A DNA stretch of 64,000 bases. Origin: Streptomyces sp. NBC_01669 (GTDB taxonomy: Bacteria; Actinomycetota; Actinomycetes; Streptomycetales; Streptomycetaceae). The first letter of the stretch is position 1; each line of letters starts with the position of its first letter. Made by a program: the position numbers and the translations under genes. The stretch spans positions 1,364,001 to 1,428,000 of the forward strand of contig NZ_JAPEQG010000001.1 in the NCBI RefSeq assembly GCF_026339735.1, in the 5' to 3' direction. This document shows positions 58,856 to 64,000 of this stretch, piece after piece. The notes beneath the pieces were generated by a model that was not told the DNA's origin, made no database searches, and saw nothing but the letters and a program-made list of their open reading frames with translations.

Positions 58856-59881
58856 CTAGAGCCAGTTCTTGACGGTGGAGATCAGCCGGGCCGGGTCGGG
58901 ACCGACCGGGATGACGTTGAGCATGGTGACGCCCGACTCGCGGAACGCCTCGATGCGGTCGCGTACGTACCCCTCGGGCCCGCACAGCGACATGAGCTCG
59001 CAGAATTCGTCCGGGACGGCGGCCTCGGCCTCCTTCTTCTTCCCGGAGAGATAGAGCTCCTGGATGAGCGCGGCTTCCTTCTCGTATCCGTACGCGACGG
59101 CGAGGTCGTTGTAGAAGTTCTTGCCCTTGGCGCCCATGCCGCCGACGTACAGGGCGATCTGCGGGCGGGCGAGGTCCCTGAGTGCGGCCGCGTCGTCGCC
59201 GATGGCAAGCATCCCTCCGGCTACGGTCTGCAGCGGTCCGCGCGCCGGGTCGCGCTCGGCGGCACCTTCGGCGAGGGCCGTGCCCCACACCTGCTGGGCC
59301 TTCTCGGGGAGGTAGAGGGTGGGCAGCCAGCCGTCGGCGATCTCGGCGGTCAGCCGGACGTTGGCGGGGCCGAGCGAGGCGATGTAGAGCGGGATCTCCT
59401 CGCGCACCGGACGGGTGAGGATCTTCAGCGGCTTGCCGAGCCGGCCGCCCTTCTCCTTGGGCAGCGGCATGTCGGTGATGCCGTGGTGGTCGATGACCTC
59501 GCGGCGCCAGATCCGGCGGCACAGGTCGACGGTCTCGCGGGTCCGGCCGAGCGGCTTGTCGTACGCCTTGCCGTGCCAGCCCTCGACGACCTGCGGCCCG
59601 GACGCGCCGAGCCCGAGCAGCGCCCGGCCGCCGGAGATCGCGTCGAGTCCGGCACCGGTCTGGGCGATCAGGGCGGGGGTGCGCGAGTAGACGTTGAGGA
59701 TCGCCGCACCGATCTTCATACGTTCGGTACGCGCGGCCAGATAGCCCATGAGGGTGGGCGAGTCGAAGCCGTAGGCCTCGGCGACCCAGACGGCGTCGAG
59801 CCCGGCGGACTCCAGCGCTGCGACCTGGTCGCAGGCCTCGCGCGGGTCACCCGCGTAGTTCAGCGGCAGGGAGAGTTCCAT
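58856..59881 (-). CDS. LLM-class F420-dependent oxidoreductase
   Basis: A 341-residue luciferase-like TIM-barrel protein. MELSLPLNYAGDPREACDQV is the N-terminus, and LGLGASGPQVVEGWHG and EEIPLYIASLGPANVRLTAEIADGWLPTLY are typical of F420-dependent family members found in mycobacterial and streptomycete lipid or sterol pathways. It would use coenzyme F420 for hydride transfer; the exact reaction in this pathway is unknown. Its ATG overlaps the racemase stop by one base, showing tight coupling. Related proteins appear in clusters degrading cholesterol side chains. Confidence 0.9.
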   Translation of the reverse strand: MELSLPLNYAGDPREACDQVAALESAGLDAVWVAEAYGFDSPTLMGYLAARTERMKIGAAILNVYSRTPALIAQTGAGLDAISGGRALLGLGASGPQVVEGWHGKAYDKPLGRTRETVDLCRRIWRREVIDHHGITDMPLPKEKGGRLGKPLKILTRPVREEIPLYIASLGPANVRLTAEIADGWLPTLYLPEKAQQVWGTALAEGAAERDPARGPLQTVAGGMLAIGDDAAALRDLARPQIALYVGGMGAKGKNFYNDLAVAYGYEKEAALIQELYLSGKKKEAEAAVPDEFCELMSLCGPEGYVRDRIEAFRESGVTMLNVIPVGPDPARLISTVKNWL

Positions 59882-61023
59882 CAGGCGGTGGTGTCCTTCC
59901 GGGACCGGTGGATGCTCGGTACGTCCCAGTCCCGGGCGACGCCCTCGGTGTCCGCGCCGGGCTGCGCGGGTCCGCTGCGTACGGAGACCGGGGTGGCGGA
60001 GAAGCGGGGTGCGGGGGCGGGCTGGGTGAGGCCGGCGTGCTCGACGAAGGTGGAGCGGGCGGCGAGGTGCGGGTGGTGCGGGGCCTCGCGGAGCGAGAGG
60101 ACCGGGGCCACGCAGGCGTCCGTGGCTTCGAAGACCTCGGTCCACTCCGCGCGTGTCCGGTTCCTGAACCGGTCGGCGACGACCGTGCGCAGCTCATCCC
60201 AGCGGGTGAAATCGCTGCGGTCCGGGGCCCGGTCCTCGATGCCGAGGAGCTTGACGAACTCGTCGTAGAACTGCTGCTCCAGCGGGCCGACCGCCATGTA
60301 CTGGCCGTCGGAGGTCTCGTACGACCCGTAGAACGGGCAGCCGCCGTCCAGGAGGTTGGAGCCGCGCCGGTCCTGCCAGCCGCCGGCCGCCAGCATCCCG
60401 TGGATCATCGTGGCGAGATGGGCGGCGCCGTCGACGATCGCCGCGTCCACGACCTGGCCCGTGCCGCCGGGGGTCCGGGCGTGCTGGAGGGCGGCGAGGA
60501 CGCCGACGACGAGGTAGAGCGAGCCGCCCGCGTAGTCGCCGACCAGATTGGCGGGGACGGTGGGCGGCTCGCCGGGCTTGCCGATCATGGAGAGGGTGCC
60601 GGTGAGGGCGATGTACGCGATGTCGTGCCCGGCCCGTTCGGCGAGCGGCCCGTCCTGGCCCCAGCCGGTCATCCGCCCGTACACGATCCGCGGGTTGCGG
60701 GCCAGGCAGGCGTCGGGGCCGACACCGAGGCGCTCGGCGACGCCCGGCCGGTAGCCCTCGATCAGGATGTCGGCGCGTTCGACCAGGTCCAGGACGCGGT
60801 CCGGGCCGTCCTCGGCCTTGAGGTCGACGAGTACCGAGCGTTTGTTGCGGTTGGTGAGGTCGTACGCGGGGTCGATGCCGAGCCCCGCGCCGCCGGGCCG
60901 GTCGACCCTGACGACGTCGGCGCCGAGGTCGGCCAGCAGCATCGCGGCGAACGGGCCGGGTCCGATACCCGCCAGCTCGACCACGCGCACACCCGCGAGA
61001 GGGCCGTGCTCTGTCGTTGCCAT
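59881..61023 (-). CDS. Alpha-methylacyl-CoA racemase (CaiB/BaiF family)
   Basis: A 380-residue family III CoA-transferase-fold protein. The three residues that define alpha-methylacyl-CoA racemases are all in place: His in ERAGHDIAYIALTG, Asp in NLVGDYAGGS and Glu in VGPLEQQFYDEF, with VVELAGIGPGPFAAMLLADLGADV at the N-terminus. It epimerises the 2-methyl branch of acyl-CoAs so that (S)-specific dehydrogenases can act on them. It is the first gene of the operon, with a consensus promoter 42-70 bp upstream of its ATG at 61023. Confidence 0.92.
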   Translation of the reverse strand: MATTEHGPLAGVRVVELAGIGPGPFAAMLLADLGADVVRVDRPGGAGLGIDPAYDLTNRNKRSVLVDLKAEDGPDRVLDLVERADILIEGYRPGVAERLGVGPDACLARNPRIVYGRMTGWGQDGPLAERAGHDIAYIALTGTLSMIGKPGEPPTVPANLVGDYAGGSLYLVVGVLAALQHARTPGGTGQVVDAAIVDGAAHLATMIHGMLAAGGWQDRRGSNLLDGGCPFYGSYETSDGQYMAVGPLEQQFYDEFVKLLGIEDRAPDRSDFTRWDELRTVVADRFRNRTRAEWTEVFEATDACVAPVLSLREAPHHPHLAARSTFVEHAGLTQPAPAPRFSATPVSVRSGPAQPGADTEGVARDWDVPSIHRSRKDTTA

Positions 61024-61064
61024 CGAACCCCCAGCGGTGTGACACAACTGATGTAACAGCGACG

Positions 61065-61093
61065 ATGCTAAGAATGCTCCGCGCTCCGCACAA
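61065..61093 (-). promoter_or_regulatory. Promoter of the branched-acyl-CoA degradation operon
   Basis: On the minus strand TTGTGC (61093-61088), a 17-bp spacer and TAGCAT (61070-61065) give a near-consensus housekeeping promoter; the leader to the racemase ATG is about 35 bases. Confidence 0.65.
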
Positions 61094-61105
61094 CCCTTTT
61101 GGCCG

Positions 61106-61119
61106 AGCAAGCGCTTAGT
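61106..61119. promoter_or_regulatory. TetR/KstR2-type operator candidate
   Basis: AGCAAGCGCTTAGT contains the perfect palindrome AAGCGCTT and matches the published KstR2 pattern AnCAAGnnCTTGnT at all fixed positions but one. It is 12 bp upstream of the -35 of the racemase operon and also in front of the divergent reductase gene. Confidence 0.5.
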
Positions 61120-61227
61120 TCTTTCTCGAGGATCCTCCCCCACGAGCGCCGCCCGACTGCACACCGCCACGAACCCCTCCGCTAACCTCTGCCTGCTACA
61201 TCGGCGCCGGCCCCTGCGGAGGCACTC

Positions 61228-62418
61228 GTGAACAGGCAGAACGGGGCACAACGCCCCTATGACATAGTCCTCTTCGGCGCCACCGGCTTCGTGGGTGTCC
61301 TCACCGCCGAATATCTCGCCGCCCACGCACCCGACGGCTGCCGCTGGGCGCTGGCCGGCCGCAGCCCGGCCAAGCTGCAGAAGCTGCGCGAACGCCTGGC
61401 CGTCATCGATCCGCGCTGCGCGGACCTTCCGCTGCTGCACGCCGACGCCGACGACCCCGGTTCACTGCGCGCACTCGCCGAATCGGCCCACGTGGTGGCC
61501 ACCACCGTGGGCCCCTACGTCTGGTACGGCGAGCAGTTGGTCGCCGCCTGCGCGGAGGCAGGGACGGATTACACGGACCTGACCGGCGAGGCGGAGTTCG
61601 TCGACCGGATGTTTCTGGAGCACGATGCGCGGGCCCGCGAGACCGGGACGCGGCTCGTGCACGCCTGCGGCTTCGACTCCGTACCGCACGACCTCGGCGT
61701 CTACTTCACCGTCCAGCAGCTGCCGCAGGACGTGCCGCTGACCATCGACGGGTTCGTCCGCAGCAACGCCGCCTTCTCCGGCGGCACGTTCGCCTCGGCG
61801 CTCACCGCCATGGGCCGCGGCCCGCAGATGCTGCGCGCCGCGCAGGAGCGACGGCTGCACGAACCGCGCCTGGTCGGACGCCGCGCCCGCGCCCGCCTCG
61901 GCACCCCGCACTTCAGCGCCGAGACCGGCACCTGGGCGCTGCCCCTGCCGACACTGGACCCGCAGGTCATCGAGCGCTCGGCGCGGGCGCTCGCGCGGTA
62001 CGGCCCCGACTTCCGCTACCGCCACTTCGCCTCGGTGAAGACGCTGCCGATGGCGCTGGGCGGCACGGCCGCGATCGGCGCCCTCATCGGCGCCGCGCAG
62101 CTGCCCGCCGCGCGCAGCCGGCTGATGGACCGGTACGAGCCGGGTGAGGGCCCGGACGTGGAGCGTCGGAAGCGGAGCTGGTTCACGGTCCGGTTCGTCG
62201 GAGAAGGCGGCGGACGCCGGGTGTTCACGGAGGTCTCCGGCGGCGACCCCGGCTACGACGAGACGGCGAAGATACTCGCCCAGTCCGCGCTCTGCCTCGC
62301 CCTGGACGAACTCCCGCCGACATCCGGGCAGGTCACCACTGCCGTCGCGATGGGCGACGCACTGCTGGAGCGGCTGCGCGGGGCCGGGCTGCGCTTCCGG
62401 GTCGCGGCGACGCGCTGA
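61228..62418 (+). CDS. Saccharopine-dehydrogenase-like / trans-acting enoyl reductase family protein
   Basis: A 396-residue Rossmann protein. The NAD(P) motif is IVLFGATGFVGVLTAEYLA at the N-terminus; VGPYVWYGEQLVAACAEAGTDYTDLTGE is typical of the saccharopine-dehydrogenase-like family that includes mycobacterial trans-acting enoyl reductases for complex lipids. A hydrophobic segment (LGGTAAIGALIGAAQLP, about residue 280) may contact membranes. The start is GTG with GGAGG nine bases upstream. It is divergent from the racemase operon and may belong to the same lipid pathway; its substrate is unknown. Confidence 0.88.
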   Translation: MNRQNGAQRPYDIVLFGATGFVGVLTAEYLAAHAPDGCRWALAGRSPAKLQKLRERLAVIDPRCADLPLLHADADDPGSLRALAESAHVVATTVGPYVWYGEQLVAACAEAGTDYTDLTGEAEFVDRMFLEHDARARETGTRLVHACGFDSVPHDLGVYFTVQQLPQDVPLTIDGFVRSNAAFSGGTFASALTAMGRGPQMLRAAQERRLHEPRLVGRRARARLGTPHFSAETGTWALPLPTLDPQVIERSARALARYGPDFRYRHFASVKTLPMALGGTAAIGALIGAAQLPAARSRLMDRYEPGEGPDVERRKRSWFTVRFVGEGGGRRVFTEVSGGDPGYDETAKILAQSALCLALDELPPTSGQVTTAVAMGDALLERLRGAGLRFRVAATR

Positions 62419-62463
62419 GCGGATTCACGCCGGGACGGCCGCATCCGGCCGGCCGTCCCGGCG

Positions 62464-62607
62464 TCAGAACATCCAGGACGCGAGCGTACAGATCATCGAG
62501 ATGGTCCAGACGACCCCGGCAAGGACCCCGAGAGTCATCCCTATGGCGACGCGCCGCTGGGCGACGTAGACGGTTCCGGCGCGTGTGGACGTTCGATGAT
62601 CGGTCAT
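62464..62607 (-). CDS. Small membrane protein, 47 residues
   Basis: The ORF starts MTDHRTSTRAGTVYVAQRRV and continues into one strongly hydrophobic helix (IGMTLGVLAGVVWTISMICT, ending LASWMF). An in-frame ATG seven codons upstream (62628) is an alternative start. It resembles many short hypothetical membrane proteins of streptomycetes. No family or function is recognised; it is convergent with the reductase gene. Confidence 0.65.
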   Translation of the reverse strand: MTDHRTSTRAGTVYVAQRRVAIGMTLGVLAGVVWTISMICTLASWMF

Positions 62608-62688
62608 ACGCACCAGCGTGCCGTTCATGATCGGCACGTGGTATCCGTACGCATACTCAGATACTCGGACGCGGGCGCCGTCGGATGC

Positions 62689-63366
62689 TCAGACGGTCGC
62701 GTCCCGGAGGACCCGCCTGCAGAGTGCGTCGGCCCTGCGGGTGGTCTCCGGCTGGCGGAAGTCCCTGGCCAGCAGGAGTGTGTGCGCGCAGGCGTTGTCC
62801 AGACCGGTCCGGTGGCCGACGGACACGTACACCGGCTTGGTGCCGTCCTGGGTGCGCAGCGCCCTGCCCACCTCCTCGTCCCCGTCGACGAGCGGGGAGA
62901 AGTCGCCGCGCCGGGGGCCCGGCTGTTCGTACGTGAAGGTGAACGGGTTCTTGGCGACGCCGATGACCGGGAGTCCGGTGAGGACGCCGAGGTGGCTGGC
63001 GAGCCCGAACCGGCGCGGGTGCGCCCTGCCGTAGCCGTCGCAGACGACGAGGCCGGGGTCGACCGGGAGGGATTCCAGCGCGGCCAACACAGTCGGTATC
63101 TCCCGGAAGGCGAGCAGCCCCGGGATGTACGGGAAGGTCACCCGGCCGGTGGCGGTGGCCTCGGCGACGACATTGAGGGTGGCCGCGTCGAGCACGACCG
63201 CCGCCGCCACGACGAGGTCGCGCTCGTCGTCGTAGGCGACGTCCACACCGGTCACCCGTCCGGTGCCGGGCGGCGGTCCCGGCTCGTCCAGCACCACGCG
63301 GGCGCGGAGGGTGTCCTGGATGGCGCGGGCTTCGGCTGCGTCGGCCGGGGTGCGGAGCGTCGTCAT
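62689..63366 (-). CDS. nfi: Endonuclease V
   Basis: A 225-residue deoxyinosine-specific repair nuclease. The catalytic Asp in GVDVAYDDE (about residue 42), the wedge PYIPGLLAFREIP, the second catalytic Asp in DGYGRAHPRRFGLASHLG (about 112) and GVAKNPF are all present. It nicks DNA near inosine from adenine deamination. The start is the ATG at 63366, encoding MTTLRTPADAAEAR. The frame is open further upstream, but that part lacks homology and reads into the region before the TnpB-related gene. Confidence 0.95.
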   Translation of the reverse strand: MTTLRTPADAAEARAIQDTLRARVVLDEPGPPPGTGRVTGVDVAYDDERDLVVAAAVVLDAATLNVVAEATATGRVTFPYIPGLLAFREIPTVLAALESLPVDPGLVVCDGYGRAHPRRFGLASHLGVLTGLPVIGVAKNPFTFTYEQPGPRRGDFSPLVDGDEEVGRALRTQDGTKPVYVSVGHRTGLDNACAHTLLLARDFRQPETTRRADALCRRVLRDATV

Positions 63367-63457
63367 AGTGCCTTCCAGCTTAGAAGTCCCGTCCGCCCTC
63401 CCTCGATGAGGCCTCGGTAGGGTTGCGAGCTGCTGTCGGTTTACTGAGCCGAAGTGA

Positions 63458-64000
63458 GTGGTGGTGTGCGGGAGTGGGTCCTGGCGGTGTATTCGCGGGG
63501 GTGGGAACGGGGGTTCTGGGGCCGAATGGGTGACCTTGGTGGCTGCTGCTCGTTGGGTCGGGTGGCAGGTGTCCGGCCCGGTAGGGGGTGATGTGGTGGG
63601 TGGTTTGCGGGAGTTGGCCGTGCCCTTCGTGGTGCCCGGGCCTTGCGGGGTGGCGATCCGGGACCGGCTCAAACACCTAACGCCCCAGGACGAGATGGTG
63701 CTGCGCGCGGTCGGTGCGCACCAGGGTGCGCTGGCTTCCGGTGATCTCAAGGCTCGCTGTGCGGATGGTCTGGAGCACGGTGCGGACACCTGGGCGGCGC
63801 GGAAGCGGGAGCTGACGGCACGGTCGTCGTCGCGGATCGCGGGTGCGATCACCAAGGCCACGCACGATCAGTGGGCGCTCGCACGCCGTTGCCAGGCAGC
63901 GCACATCCAGAACCTGGCGGCCGGGATCAGGACGCTGCGGCACCGCCTGTCCCTCCCGGTCGGGGCGCCCGGAACGAAGCGGGCGGCGGGCGGCTACCGG
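63458..64000 (+). CDS. TnpB-related protein (IS200/IS605-type), 3' end outside the window
   Basis: An open frame that runs off the right edge; about 181 codons are present. From about 63593 it reads VVGGLRELAVPFVVPGP and RDRLKHLTPQDEMVLRAVGA, then ARCADGLEHGADTWAARKRE, ITKATHDQWALARRC and LRHRLSLPVGA, which I recognise as the N-terminal part of streptomycete TnpB-related proteins. The first GTG after the upstream stop is at 63458; starts at 63530 or 63593 are also possible. TnpB proteins are RNA-guided nucleases, but the catalytic RuvC part and any guide-RNA region lie beyond this window. TAGGGT near 63416 may be a -10. Confidence 0.75.
   Translation, partial: MVVCGSGSWRCIRGGGNGGSGAEWVTLVAAARWVGWQVSGPVGGDVVGGLRELAVPFVVPGPCGVAIRDRLKHLTPQDEMVLRAVGAHQGALASGDLKARCADGLEHGADTWAARKRELTARSSSRIAGAITKATHDQWALARRCQAAHIQNLAAGIRTLRHRLSLPVGAPGTKRAAGGYR

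Noticed and set aside
1..64000. CRISPR array, tRNA or rRNA genes, prophage
   Set aside because: No regularly spaced direct repeats, no cloverleaf-like sequences, and no phage structural or integrase genes were seen on either strand.

Overview
The window is chromosomal DNA from a Streptomyces or a close relative. It has about 70% GC with strong G/C preference at third codon positions, GTG and TTG starts, leaderless promoters of the TAGxxT type, and terminators that are GC hairpins without U-tracts. Gene content and order (a hopanoid cluster beside a CDP-alcohol/TagGH cluster and an SCO6745-family gene) match the right arm of Streptomyces chromosomes. No rRNA, tRNA, prophage or CRISPR array was found. 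The only mobile-element signal is a partial TnpB-related gene at the right end.

Layout. 1-2.6 kb: cut-off GH36 alpha-galactosidase, divergent tyrosine phosphatase. 2.6-16.3 kb (minus strand): a complete hopanoid operon, hpnC-hpnD-small DUF6380-like ORF-hpnE-polyprenyl synthase-shc-hpnG-hpnH-ispG-dxs-aminotransferase, mostly translationally coupled. After it come an XRE-cupin regulator with two tandem palindromes at its promoter and a small membrane protein. The operon carries its own MEP-pathway genes (dxs, ispG), makes squalene through HpnCDE, cyclises it, then builds the ribosyl/amino C35 side chain. 16.7-23.8 kb (minus): envelope polymer/lipid cluster with a TagGH-type ABC exporter, GT2 glycosyltransferase, two CDP-alcohol phosphatidyltransferases, a sn-glycerol-1-phosphate-dehydrogenase-like enzyme and a cytidylyltransferase-like protein; divergent galE follows. 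25-31.8 kb: cation diffusion facilitator, methyltransferase-acetyltransferase fusion, idi, RsbW-like ATPase, enoyl-CoA hydratase, a DJ-1/GlxA pair. 32-45.8 kb: SCO6745-family protein, Tex, MFS/TetR pair, ABC-F ATPase, TrmH-like methyltransferase, D-amino-acid oxidase, two secreted peptidases. 46-52.7 kb: truncated M1 peptidase remnant, LacI regulator, SAV2177-type methyltransferase, MpaB-type protein, macro-domain protein, acyl-CoA ligase with divergent MerR regulator. 52.8-54.2 kb: short threonyl-tRNA synthetase paralogue behind what looks like a threonine-codon leader peptide and attenuator. 54.2-61.1 kb (minus): five-gene beta-oxidation operon (alpha-methylacyl-CoA racemase, F420 oxidoreductase, acyl-CoA dehydrogenase, thiolase, FadB-like) with a good promoter and a TetR-type operator candidate. 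61.2-64 kb: reductase, small membrane protein, endonuclease V, start of a TnpB-related gene.

The most interesting points are the ThrRS paralogue, which lacks TGS and editing domains and has Tyr where a zinc-ligand His is expected, preceded by a leaderless 17-codon ORF with three consecutive Thr codons and a 15-bp hairpin; the G1P-dehydrogenase/CDP-alcohol cluster, in which one transferase lacks the fourth motif Asp; and several well-formed undescribed operators. All assignments come from reading motifs by eye; no database search was run.
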